Origin: Rhodococcus aetherivorans
GTDB lineage: Bacteria > Actinomycetota > Actinomycetes > Mycobacteriales > Mycobacteriaceae
Direction: 5' to 3'
Length of the DNA stretch: 45,912 bases
Assembly (NCBI RefSeq): GCF_011058165.1
Contig: NZ_JAALEG010000046.1
Coordinates: 1 to 45,912 of the forward strand
Position numbers and translations under genes: made by a program. Below are positions 34,038-41,756 of this stretch, piece by piece. The notes beneath the pieces were generated by a model that was not told the DNA's origin, did no database searches, and saw only the letters and a program-made list of their open reading frames with translations. Positions within the stretch are counted from its first letter, which is position 1. Each line of letters starts with the position of its first letter.

Positions 34038-34074
34038 GACAGCGCCCCTCGCCGAATCGGCGAGGGGCGCTGTC
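34038..34074. terminator. bidirectional terminator between mycolyltransferase 2 and etfD
   Basis: A perfect 17-bp GC-rich stem (34038-34054 with 34058-34074) with an AAT loop lies between two converging genes, 14 bp before the etfD stop codon. Confidence 0.85.
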
Positions 34075-34087
34075 TGTGATCACCCGA

Positions 34088-37000
34088 CTACGCGCGCCGG
34101 CCAGGGGCCTTGGCGCCGGACCTGAAGCCCAGCGCGCCCGGCTTGGCCTGCGGCGGAGCCGGTGCCTCCGCGCCGTTGGTCGACGGCACCTCGGGGGCTG
34201 GTGCCTTCTCCGGCGGTGCATCCGGATCGGGCGCCTCACCCGGTGGTGCGTGCGCCGGTTCCGGTTCCTTCGCGGGAGCCTCGGGCTTCTCCGCCGGAGA
34301 CTTCTGCGCGGCGGCCTTGCGGGCGCCGGGAGCCTTCGCTCCGCCCTTGAACGCCAGGCCACCCGGCTTCGCCTTCGGCGGCTCGGGAGCCGTCGCGGGT
34401 GCCTCCGAGGCGGGTGCCTCCGTTACGGGAGCTTCGGCGGCCCTTGCCGTGGCGGGAGCCTCGGCCGCCGGTACCGTGGCGGTCGGAGCGGCCTTCTTGG
34501 CGCCCGGGGCCTTGAGCCCGCCCTTCATCTGCAGTCCGCCCGGCTTGGCCTTCGGAACCGACGGCGCGGCGGGTGCCTCGGCGGCCGGTGCCTGCGCAGC
34601 CGGGGCCTCGGCCGGTGCGGCCGCGGCCGGAGCCGTCTTCTTGGCGCCCGGGGCCTTGAGCCCGCCCTTCATCTGCAGTCCGCCCGGCTTGGCCTTCGGG
34701 GCCGCGGGGGCCTCGGCCGGAGCGGATTCGGCAGCGGGAGCGGCGGTGGCCGGAGCGGCCTTCTTGGTGCCCGGGGCCTTGAGTCCGCCCTTCATCTGCA
34801 GTCCGCCCGGCTTGGCGGCCGGGGCCGCGGGAGCCTCGGCCGCGGCACCGTCGCCGGCTGCGGGAGCCTTCGCGCCCGGCGCCTTCAGGCCGCCCTTCAT
34901 CTGCAGCCCGCCCGGTTTCGAGCCGGGAGCCTTGGCGGCGCCCTTCATCTGCAGGCCGCCGGCCGGGGCCGTCTTGGGGGCCGCTGGGGTCGCGGCCGCC
35001 TCCTCGATCTCCTCGACGCGCTCCTTCTCCACCGTCTCGGCGGTCGCCTCCGAGGCCACGGCGGCCTCCGGGGTGCCGGCGGTCGCCACCGGTTCCGCGA
35101 CGGGCTGCTCACGCGGGATCACCTTGATGTTCTCGCTGAGCGTCGCGGGCTCGAGACGGGTGATGGAGTCGAGCATGAGCTGGGCGACGTCGACGACCTC
35201 GACGCCCTCGCCCTCGCCCTTCTCCTGACGCGCGGTGACACCGTCGTTGAGCATGACGCGGCAGAAGGGGCAGCCGGTGGCGATCTTCGACGGATTCGTC
35301 GACAGTGCCTCGTCGACGCGGTCGATGTTGATCCGCTTGCCGATCTTCTCTTCCATCCACATGCGGGCACCACCGGCACCACAGCACATGGACCGTTCGC
35401 CGTGCCGCGGCATCTCGGTGAGCTTCGCGCCGGACGCGGCCATCAGCTCACGCGGTGCGTCGTACACCTTGTTGTGGCGGCCGAGGAAGCACGGGTCGTG
35501 GTAGGTCACGTCCTGGCTCACCGACGCCACCGGCACCAGCTTCTTCTGCCGCACCAGGCGGTTCAGCAGCTGGGTGTGGTGCACGACCTCGTAGTTCCCG
35601 CCGACCTGGGGGTACTCGTTGTTGAGCGCGTTGAAGCAGTGCGCGCAGGTGACGACGATCTTGCGCCTGGAGTCCTCGACGCCCTCGAACACCGAGTTCA
35701 GGGTCTCGATGTTCTGCATCGCGAGCTGCTGGAACAGGAACTCGTTGCCCGCGCGACGGGCCGAGTCACCGGTGCAGGTCTCCTCGGCACCGAGAACCAT
35801 GAACTTCACGCCGGCGGTCGCGAGCAGCTCGGCGACGGCCTTCGTGGTCTTCTTGGCCCGGTCCTCGTAGGCGCCGGCGCAGCCGACCCAGAACAGGTAC
35901 TCGTAGTCGGCGAAGCTGTCCGCATCCTGGCCGAACACCGGAACGTCGAAGTCCAGCTCGGAGATCCAGTTGAGCCGATCCTTGGCGTTCTGGCCCCACG
36001 GGTTGCCCTTGTTCTCGAGGTTCTTGAACAGACCCGCGAGCTCGGACGGGAAGTCGGACTCGATGAGCACCTGGTAGCGGCGCATGTCGATGATGTGGTC
36101 GACGTGCTCGATGTCCACCGGGCACTGCTCGACGCAGGCACCGCAGTTGGTGCAGCTCCACAGCGTCTCCGTGTCGATGACGGGCGCGAGCTCACCCTCG
36201 ACGGTCTCGCCGACCAGCTTGCGATCGGCCTCGGCCAGGGCTGCCGCCGGGACCTTCCCGAGCTTGGCCTCGTCCGCGTTGCCCTCGGCGTCGACCAGGC
36301 CGACCTCGTCGCCGCCGAGGTCCTTGCGGCCACCGGCGAGCAGGTAGGGAGCCTTGGCGTAGCCGTGGTCGCGCAGCGAGGTGATGACCAGCTTTGGCGA
36401 CAGCGGCTTACCGGTGTTCCAGGCCGGGCACTGCGACTGGCAGCGACCGCACTCGGTACACGTGGTGAAGTCGAGCCAGCCCTTCCAGGAGAAGTCCTCG
36501 ATCTGGCCGGCACCAAAGGTGTCGGTGTCCGGATCGGCCGTCTCCATGTCGATGGCCTTGCCCTTCGACGTCATCGGCTTCGCGGCGCCGAGGGCGACGC
36601 CACCGTCGTCCTCGCGCTTGAAGTAGATGTTGAAGAACGCGGCGAAGCGGTGCCAGGCGACACCCCACGTGATGTTGCGGCCGACGACGTACAGCCAGAT
36701 CATGCCGGACATCAGCTTGACGAACGCGAAGATCGACACCATCACCGCGCTCGCCGGCAGCAGCTTGGCGAGGTTCATCGTGAAGAAGTCGGTCCACGGG
36801 TTGGCATGGCCGTAGGTCGCGATCTTGCCGGCCTTGACGAAGATCATGCCGAGGCCCTCGATGAGGACGACGGTCTCGACGAAGTACGCGGCCCGGAAGT
36901 CGGAGCCGGCGAAGCGCGAGAGCCGCGCGGGCTTCCGCGGGTGGTTCAGCTGCCGGATGATGATCAGCGCCGTGATTCCGATCACGGTTCCGAGGCCGAG

Positions 37001-37351
37001 CAGTTCGTCGAGCAGGTGATAGACGGCGGTGTTGCCGATCAGCGGCCAGTGGAACGCCGGGTCGAAGGTCTGGCCGTAGGCCTCGAACCAGACGATCGCG
37101 CCGAGCATGAAGCCGACCATCACCAGCCAGTGGGCCCAGCCCACGGTGCGGAACTTGCTCATCCGGGTGTGTGCGACGAACTCGACGAGCATCTGCTTGA
37201 AGCGCGGGAAGAACGGCCGCCACCGATCCGGAGCCGGCTGGCCGATCCGGACGACGTTGACCATCTTCATCGCGCCACCGATGAACGAGTACCAGCACAC
37301 CAGACTGAGCAGCACGCCGATCGTGCCCAACGTGATCGTCAGGGCATTCAT
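34088..37351 (-). CDS. etfD: EtfD-type membrane iron-sulfur oxidoreductase with repetitive C-terminal tail
   Basis: A 1087-residue homologue of M. tuberculosis Rv0338c, reported to pass electrons from electron-transfer flavoprotein (fatty-acid beta-oxidation) to the membrane quinone pool. Residues 1-240 form about six transmembrane helices of a NarI-like cytochrome type. Two 4Fe-4S motifs follow: CTECGRCQSQCP (C298, C301, C304, C308) and CTNCGACVEQCP (C400-C410). Two cysteine-rich CCG-type modules come next, with WVGCAGAYED/ETCTGDSARR and HDPCFLGRHN/MCCGAGG, as in heterodisulfide-reductase-like proteins. From about residue 749 a disordered Ala/Pro-rich tail of about 340 residues carries seven copies of a GGLQMKG..KAPG motif, longer than in the 882-residue Rv0338c. 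The ATG at 37351 has AAAGG 7 nt upstream. Tandem operator-like sites lie 70-110 bp upstream. Confidence 0.92.
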   Translation of the reverse strand: MNALTITLGTIGVLLSLVCWYSFIGGAMKMVNVVRIGQPAPDRWRPFFPRFKQMLVEFVAHTRMSKFRTVGWAHWLVMVGFMLGAIVWFEAYGQTFDPAFHWPLIGNTAVYHLLDELLGLGTVIGITALIIIRQLNHPRKPARLSRFAGSDFRAAYFVETVVLIEGLGMIFVKAGKIATYGHANPWTDFFTMNLAKLLPASAVMVSIFAFVKLMSGMIWLYVVGRNITWGVAWHRFAAFFNIYFKREDDGGVALGAAKPMTSKGKAIDMETADPDTDTFGAGQIEDFSWKGWLDFTTCTECGRCQSQCPAWNTGKPLSPKLVITSLRDHGYAKAPYLLAGGRKDLGGDEVGLVDAEGNADEAKLGKVPAAALAEADRKLVGETVEGELAPVIDTETLWSCTNCGACVEQCPVDIEHVDHIIDMRRYQVLIESDFPSELAGLFKNLENKGNPWGQNAKDRLNWISELDFDVPVFGQDADSFADYEYLFWVGCAGAYEDRAKKTTKAVAELLATAGVKFMVLGAEETCTGDSARRAGNEFLFQQLAMQNIETLNSVFEGVEDSRRKIVVTCAHCFNALNNEYPQVGGNYEVVHHTQLLNRLVRQKKLVPVASVSQDVTYHDPCFLGRHNKVYDAPRELMAASGAKLTEMPRHGERSMCCGAGGARMWMEEKIGKRINIDRVDEALSTNPSKIATGCPFCRVMLNDGVTARQEKGEGEGVEVVDVAQLMLDSITRLEPATLSENIKVIPREQPVAEPVATAGTPEAAVASEATAETVEKERVEEIEEAAATPAAPKTAPAGGLQMKGAAKAPGSKPGGLQMKGGLKAPGAKAPAAGDGAAAEAPAAPAAKPGGLQMKGGLKAPGTKKAAPATAAPAAESAPAEAPAAPKAKPGGLQMKGGLKAPGAKKTAPAAAAPAEAPAAQAPAAEAPAAPSVPKAKPGGLQMKGGLKAPGAKKAAPTATVPAAEAPATARAAEAPVTEAPASEAPATAPEPPKAKPGGLAFKGGAKAPGARKAAAQKSPAEKPEAPAKEPEPAHAPPGEAPDPDAPPEKAPAPEVPSTNGAEAPAPPQAKPGALGFRSGAKAPGRRA
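34091..34980 (-). repeat. seven-copy Gly/Lys repeat region in the EtfD tail
   Basis: The last 300 or so codons of etfD contain seven copies of a unit of the form GGLQMKGGLKAPG: one with AAKAPG, four nearly exact, and two degenerate terminal copies (GGLAFKGGAKAPG, GALGFRSGAKAPG). They are separated by Ala/Pro/Glu linkers of 5 to about 45 residues. The DNA copies are close to identical, so the copy number could vary between strains. Confidence 0.9.
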
Positions 37352-37422
37352 AGGTGGCCTTTCGTGTCGGGGGCGGCAGCGGGCCGCCTGGTTTGAGCCC
37401 ACGCATCCTAACCCGAATTAAG

Positions 37423-37460
37423 TTACCAGCCGGTAGCTATAGAAAGTTACCGGACGGTAG
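37423..37460. promoter_or_regulatory. tandem TetR-type operator-like sites upstream of etfD
   Basis: TTACCAGCCGGTAG (37423-37436) and TTACCGGACGGTAG (37447-37460) are near-palindromes of the form TTACC-N4-GGTAG, 24 bp apart. On the etfD strand they read CTACCGNCNGGTAACTT twice. A TATAGC-like hexamer lies between them. The arrangement suggests a dimeric repressor, probably TetR-like, covering the etfD promoter. Confidence 0.55.
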
Positions 37461-37584
37461 TCTAGTCTCGCGGTGCTGCGGCGCGGTGCTGGGCAGGGGT
37501 CGACCGCGTGGGGGGCGGCCGAGTTGCCGCATCGCGCCGTGGCGTGAGTGTCCGTTCACGCTAAGCGTTAAACCTTTCGACTGA

Positions 37585-37603
37585 TTGAGGCAGGCAAACC
37601 TAA
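37585..37603. promoter_or_regulatory. iron-box-like sequence
   Basis: TTGAGGCAGGCAAACCTAA matches the IdeR/DtxR consensus at 14 of 19 positions, with a nearly perfect right half. It lies 233 bp before the glycine-zipper protein gene and 234 bp before etfD, so either could be the target. Confidence 0.3.
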
Positions 37604-37835
37604 CGTGCAGTTGCTGGTCACGCTTCGGCATATGTATTCGCGAGTCCGGCAACGGAGTGGCAACGGATTAGGTACATTCCGGACGCGAGGATCTGTGTGA
37701 TGTCGGTTATGATGCTGCGCAAGATGTGCTTCGCGTACCTATGAGCAGGGCTTTCGGTGCGTCGAGTGCATTTGGTGTCAGAACTTGGGGGGCGTCCGTT
37801 CGGGGGCGTGCGCCGAAGTCACAGAACGGAATCGA

Positions 37836-38531
37836 ATGAAGTTCAGGAAGCTCGCCGCCGTCGCGGCGATGACCATCGCCGCCGTCGGCGTCACCGCCGG
37901 CACGTCGTACGCCGCACCGGCGGTCACGGCACCGGAGAAGATCAACTACGAGACCAAGGCGGAGGGCGACTCCGTCGTCACCGTCATCGACGCCGGCTCG
38001 TTCGCCGTGTCCGGCGACGGCAAGAGCGTCGAGCTGCAGGACAGCGACGGCAACGCGGTCGTGAGCCTGCCGCTGGCCATCCAGCTCGGCGACCTGCAGC
38101 TGCCCTTCGAGCGGGAGATCAGCGAGGACGGCAAGACCCTCACCCTGACGCCGGTCGTTGCCGAGGACAAGCTGACGCCGGTTGCGCCCGAGGACAAGGT
38201 CGCTCCGGGCCTCAGTCCGGTCAGCCTCAAGCTGCAGGACGTCGCGTCACCCGAGGAGAACCTCAAGGCGCAGGAGAACTTCGCCTCTCAGCTCGGCATC
38301 GCCTCCGCCGTCGGCGGCCTTACGGGCGGCATCATCGGATGCGTTATCGGCGCCGTCGCCGGTGGTATTCCGACCGCTCTGATCGCCGCCCTCCCCGGCT
38401 GCGCCGCCGGCTTCGCCATCGGTAGCGTCGTCGGCACCATCGCTGCCGGTGGCCCGACCCTGGTCATCGCCGGCATCGGCCTGATCCAGACCCTCACCGC
38501 TCCTCCGGGCACCACGCAGTGGGCCAACTAG
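37836..38531 (+). CDS. secreted protein with C-terminal glycine-zipper segment
   Basis: I do not recognise a named family. The 231-residue product starts with a clear signal peptide (MKFRKLAAVAAM, cleavage near SYA|AP at about residue 26). The middle, about 30-140, alternates charged and beta-prone residues and includes an acidic stretch with repeated EDKLTPV/EDKVAPG. The C-terminal part from about 150 is hydrophobic and rich in GxxxG spacing (GGLTGGIIGCVIGAVAGGIP, GFAIGSVVGTIAAGG) with two cysteines. This fits a protein that inserts into or packs against a membrane, possibly the mycolate outer layer. The ATG at 37836 has only a weak GGA upstream; earlier in-frame starts would precede the signal peptide with non-signal sequence. 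It stands alone, with a strong terminator after it. Confidence 0.8.
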   Translation: MKFRKLAAVAAMTIAAVGVTAGTSYAAPAVTAPEKINYETKAEGDSVVTVIDAGSFAVSGDGKSVELQDSDGNAVVSLPLAIQLGDLQLPFEREISEDGKTLTLTPVVAEDKLTPVAPEDKVAPGLSPVSLKLQDVASPEENLKAQENFASQLGIASAVGGLTGGIIGCVIGAVAGGIPTALIAALPGCAAGFAIGSVVGTIAAGGPTLVIAGIGLIQTLTAPPGTTQWAN

Positions 38532-38543
38532 CACCCACGACGT

Positions 38544-38584
38544 GACTGCGGCCCCCTCACCGTCACGGTGAGGGGGCCGCAGTC
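38544..38584 (+). terminator. strong terminator after the glycine-zipper gene
   Basis: A perfect 19-bp stem (38544-38562 with 38566-38584) with a TCA loop begins 13 nt after the stop codon and is followed by GTTCTC. Confidence 0.85.
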
Positions 38585-38854
38585 GTTCTCGAAGGGTTCG
38601 GAGAGAAGGCATGTGGAGGACGGTCGGGGGCGCCCCGATCTCGTGCGCCCTCGATCTCGACGGTGCCCTCACAGCATCGACTCCGGCCTCTCGACGTGGC
38701 GGATGTCGAGCACCCGACTTTCTCGCACCGGTCGTCCGTCGCCGCCTGCAGGCAGCGGTCCACGTTGCTTCCGTCGCTCCGGTCGTCGGACACACGCATC
38801 CTGATCTCGCGGTCGGCCACCCGAACTCGTCACCCGGCGCGACACGCCGCACAG
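38585..38854. other. 270 bp between two terminators, no gene seen
   Basis: The stretch is flanked by terminator hairpins for converging genes. Open frames on both strands are short, Arg/Ser/Pro-rich and without ribosome-binding sites. Nothing could be supported here. Confidence 0.5.
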
Positions 38855-38892
38855 CACGAGGGCCCGCCTCCGGTCGGAGGCGGGCCCTCGTG
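38855..38892. terminator. terminator after protease 1
   Basis: An inverted repeat of about 17-18 bp (38855-38872 with 38875-38892) lies 20 nt beyond the protease stop codon on the minus strand. Confidence 0.8.
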
Positions 38893-38911
38893 GACTCTCA
38901 GGGAGCGACGA

Positions 38912-40213
38912 TCACCAGGTGCGCACGCGCAGCCCGGGGTTCTCCGCGAGGATCACGCCGATCGGGGTGGCGAAGAGTTCCGGCGCCTCACCCATCAGCC
39001 CGCTGACCACCCCCGCGACCTCGCACATGCCGAACTGACCGACGTTCGATGCGCTGGAGATGCCCAGGGCGAGAGTGCCGGTGACGATGGTGCCGCCGCT
39101 GTCGCCCTGAAGGGCGCACAAGTTGGTCGAGAAGCCGTCCTCGAGGATGCGGTGACCGACGTCGACAGTCTGGCCGACGGACGTGACCACCCCGCAGCTG
39201 TAGCCCGAGCGGATGCCGGACTTGCAGGCGGGCGCACCGGCGACCGGTTCGGCGACGCCGGTGATGGTAAGCGGCGCGGCCAGGGGCACCCGCACGCCGT
39301 TGTTCTCGAAACGGGACTGTGCCTCGCCGGTGGGCCGGATCAGCGCATAATCATGGCCGTCCAAACGGGTCTTCTCGAAGGTGCCGAGGTGCTGGCCGAG
39401 CTCCTCACCGATCAGCTGGTACACCTTCGACGCGAACTGGGTGCCGGCCGAGAGCCGGTTCGGGTCGCAGTGCCCGGCGGTGATGTTGAGCGGCCGGTCC
39501 GAGCCGTCGACGGCGTTGAAGCCGAGCGAGCAGCGTAATCCCTCGCCGGCGCCGAGCGCGGCGTAGGCGTCGCCGCCGAACAGGGCCTGCGGGGCGGCGA
39601 GGTCTGCGACGGGCTGCAGTTCGCCGGCGGCGGGCTCCGGGACGAGCGGCGCGGGCGCGAACAGCACCCGGGCACCCTGCAGGAAGTTGGGCAGCTGAAT
39701 CCCGGCGACGTTCTCGGTGCGCAGCACGACATCGTTGTTCACGACGTCGATGGCGACGCCGCGAACCAGGTCGGCGACGGCGGGCGGCTGCGTGGCCAGC
39801 CAGTCGTTCAGCGCCTTCAGTTCGTCGCGCAGCTGCGTCTCGGTGCGGTCGGTGTCCTCGACGGTGAATCCGGCCTCCTCGGCGGCCTCGCGGGCGGTGT
39901 CGTAGCCCTCGCCTTCGGTCAGCCCCACCTTCGGGGTTCCCTCGGGGTCCAGCCACACGCCGGAGAATACGGCCGCGAACTTCTCCCGCGCCGATTCGGC
40001 GAAGCGGGCCAGCTCCTGGCTGCGGGCGGCATCCGTCAGGTACCGCTCGGGGCTCATCTGCAGGTCCCTGGCCAGCGCCTCCACGAGTTCGTTCGGCAGC
40101 GCCGTCGCCTCGATCGGGGCCGGGTCGGCCTGGGCGATGGCGGCGGCAGGACCGAGCAGCATGAGCGCTGCCGAACCGTAGACCGCTGCTCGACGGGCGA
40201 AGGAGCGTCGCAT
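38912..40213 (-). CDS. secreted chymotrypsin-fold serine protease with pro-region (copy 1)
   Basis: A 433-residue S1-type protease made as a preproprotein. A signal peptide (AIAQA|DP, about residue 29) is followed by a pro-region of about 150-190 residues resembling alpha-lytic protease prodomains, which act as folding catalysts and are then removed. The triad is visible: H248 in NITAGHC, D288 in HDYALIRP and S372 in GDSGG. Paired cysteines (C-SLGF/AGHC, ACKSG/YSCG, LCALQGDSGG) fit the alpha-lytic type disulfides. The ATG at 40213 has GAGGAAGG upstream. It lies 122 bp after protease 2 on the same strand and shares its architecture, so the pair arose by duplication. Substrates are unknown. Confidence 0.9.
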   Translation of the reverse strand: MRRSFARRAAVYGSAALMLLGPAAAIAQADPAPIEATALPNELVEALARDLQMSPERYLTDAARSQELARFAESAREKFAAVFSGVWLDPEGTPKVGLTEGEGYDTAREAAEEAGFTVEDTDRTETQLRDELKALNDWLATQPPAVADLVRGVAIDVVNNDVVLRTENVAGIQLPNFLQGARVLFAPAPLVPEPAAGELQPVADLAAPQALFGGDAYAALGAGEGLRCSLGFNAVDGSDRPLNITAGHCDPNRLSAGTQFASKVYQLIGEELGQHLGTFEKTRLDGHDYALIRPTGEAQSRFENNGVRVPLAAPLTITGVAEPVAGAPACKSGIRSGYSCGVVTSVGQTVDVGHRILEDGFSTNLCALQGDSGGTIVTGTLALGISSASNVGQFGMCEVAGVVSGLMGEAPELFATPIGVILAENPGLRVRTW

Positions 40214-40335
40214 GGATGCCTTCCTCGTTGATCTCCGCGACGGGGCACGAAGATGCCGGCCCAGGGATGGACCGGTGCTGGATTGGACGATCATATGGGG
40301 TCGGCCGCGCGAACACCCAGCCGCGCGGCGCGTCG

Positions 40336-41664
40336 TCAGGCCGCGGCGGCGGTCCGCACCCGGACGCCGGTCTCGGCCTCGATGTCCCGGACCGCGATGC
40401 CCAGGCTGGACGTGCCGCCCTGCGGGGCGAGCACCAGGTTGGCCTCCACGCAGTCCGGGGCACCGGAGCTGTTGGAGCCGCTGATCACGCCGAGCGCGAG
40501 GGTGCCGGTGACGATGGCGCCGCCGCTGTCGCCGGAGAGGGTGCAGGCGGTCGTCGCGAATCCGCGAATCGTGGTGCTGGTGCCGTCGGCGCTGACCAAC
40601 TGGGTCTCCACGCGGTCGGCGGCGACGATCCCGCACGTGAAGTACGACGACTGGCCCGACTTGCACACAGGTGCGCCGGCGACGGGCGCGGCGGTGCCGG
40701 TGACGGTCAGCGTCGAGCCGTTGCCGCCGCGCACCACGGGGCGGTTCAGGCCGGCGTCCACGCCTGCCTGGTCGAGGCCGATGATGCCGTAGTCCAGGGT
40801 GCTGCCCACACCGACGGTCGAGCGGGTGAACGACCCGATCTTCAGGCTCTCGTCGATGTTCTCCCGGTTGGGCAGGTAGACGGTGGAACCGCCCTCCTCG
40901 CGGGCGATCTGGTCGCAGTGGCCGGCGGTGACGTTAACGGCCGCGCCGTCGGCGTCGACGGCGTTGAAACCGAACGAGCACACGCCGATGCGGTCGAGCG
41001 GCGTCGAACGGATGTCGCTGTCGGCGGTGATGTAGGTGTCACCGCCGAGCGGGCCCGGCTCGTTCGGCGGCTGGCCGGGGGTGAGCATGACCTGGACGTT
41101 GGCGATGAGCGTCGGCAGGTTCAGGGCGCGGCCGGCCGGGCTGTTGGCGATGTCGACGATCAGGCGGTTGTTGAACACGTCGATCGACGTCGCGTTCACC
41201 TGGGAGGACAGTTCGCGGGGGAGCGCGGCGACCCAGCGGTTCAGCTCGGCGAGGGACTGCTCGAGCCCGTCCGCGGACACCGGCGCGACGGTGACGTGGT
41301 AGCCGTCGTTCTCGGCCTGCCGGGCGGCGTCGGGGTTGGTGACCGCGACGACGGGCCGGCCGTCGGTGCCCAGCCATGCCCCCGCGAAGTCCTCCGGCCG
41401 TTCGGCACGGAAGCTGCGCGCGTAGTCCGCGAGTTCCTGCGCGCGTTCGGATCGCGCGAGGTACTCGTCGGCGCTGATCTTCAGGTCGCGGCTGATGGCC
41501 TCGACGAGTTCGGCGGGCAGTTGATCCGCGGGCAGCTGGTCGGCCGGGGCGGCGTGGGCGGTCGCAGCGAGCGGCCCGGCCAGCAGCAGTGCCGACGCCG
41601 CCGCGACGACGACACGGCGAACGGTGGTACGAGCAGCGGCGCGCGACGCCGACGAGTGACGCAT
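40336..41664 (-). CDS. secreted chymotrypsin-fold serine protease with pro-region (copy 2)
   Basis: A 442-residue preproprotease related to copy 1. The signal peptide is Arg-rich and ends near AHA|AP (about residue 39). The pro-region shares the LPAELVEAISRDLKIS start with copy 1. The triad is NVTAGHC (His), STLDYGIIGL (Asp) and CTLSGDSGG (Ser). The catalytic domain includes the AGAPVCKSGQSS / FTCGIV pair typical of alpha-lytic-like enzymes. The ATG at 41664 has AAGGG 5 nt upstream. Relative to copy 1 it has a different loop content between the His and Asp, which may alter specificity. It is 92 bp downstream of the Hsp70-like gene on the same strand and may be read from the same transcript. 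Confidence 0.9.
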   Translation of the reverse strand: MRHSSASRAAARTTVRRVVVAAASALLLAGPLAATAHAAPADQLPADQLPAELVEAISRDLKISADEYLARSERAQELADYARSFRAERPEDFAGAWLGTDGRPVVAVTNPDAARQAENDGYHVTVAPVSADGLEQSLAELNRWVAALPRELSSQVNATSIDVFNNRLIVDIANSPAGRALNLPTLIANVQVMLTPGQPPNEPGPLGGDTYITADSDIRSTPLDRIGVCSFGFNAVDADGAAVNVTAGHCDQIAREEGGSTVYLPNRENIDESLKIGSFTRSTVGVGSTLDYGIIGLDQAGVDAGLNRPVVRGGNGSTLTVTGTAAPVAGAPVCKSGQSSYFTCGIVAADRVETQLVSADGTSTTIRGFATTACTLSGDSGGAIVTGTLALGVISGSNSSGAPDCVEANLVLAPQGGTSSLGIAVRDIEAETGVRVRTAAAA

Positions 41665-41756
41665 GGGGGCCCTTCGAGAATGGGTTGACGGGTTTCGTGC
41701 GCGGTCGTGCCGCGGAAGCGGACACAACCGTGTGACAGCGTACGGGACGGGGAGGG

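Larger units (their letters stand above)
37352..37835. other. 484-bp divergent intergenic region
   Basis: This region separates etfD (minus) from the glycine-zipper protein gene (plus). It is more AT-rich than its surroundings and carries the tandem operator-like sites, an iron-box-like sequence, and a 6-bp inverted repeat GCGTGA-N8-TCACGC at 37542-37561. No convincing gene was found. Confidence 0.6.

Noticed and set aside
34091..34980. CRISPR-like array because of regularly spaced near-identical segments
   Set aside because: The repeats are in-frame codons for a GGLQMKG-type peptide motif with variable spacing, part of the etfD coding region.
34076..37396. Long plus-strand open frame antisense to etfD
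   Set aside because: It mirrors the etfD codons as expected in GC-rich DNA, and its Arg/Leu/Gly-rich product has no recognisable domain.
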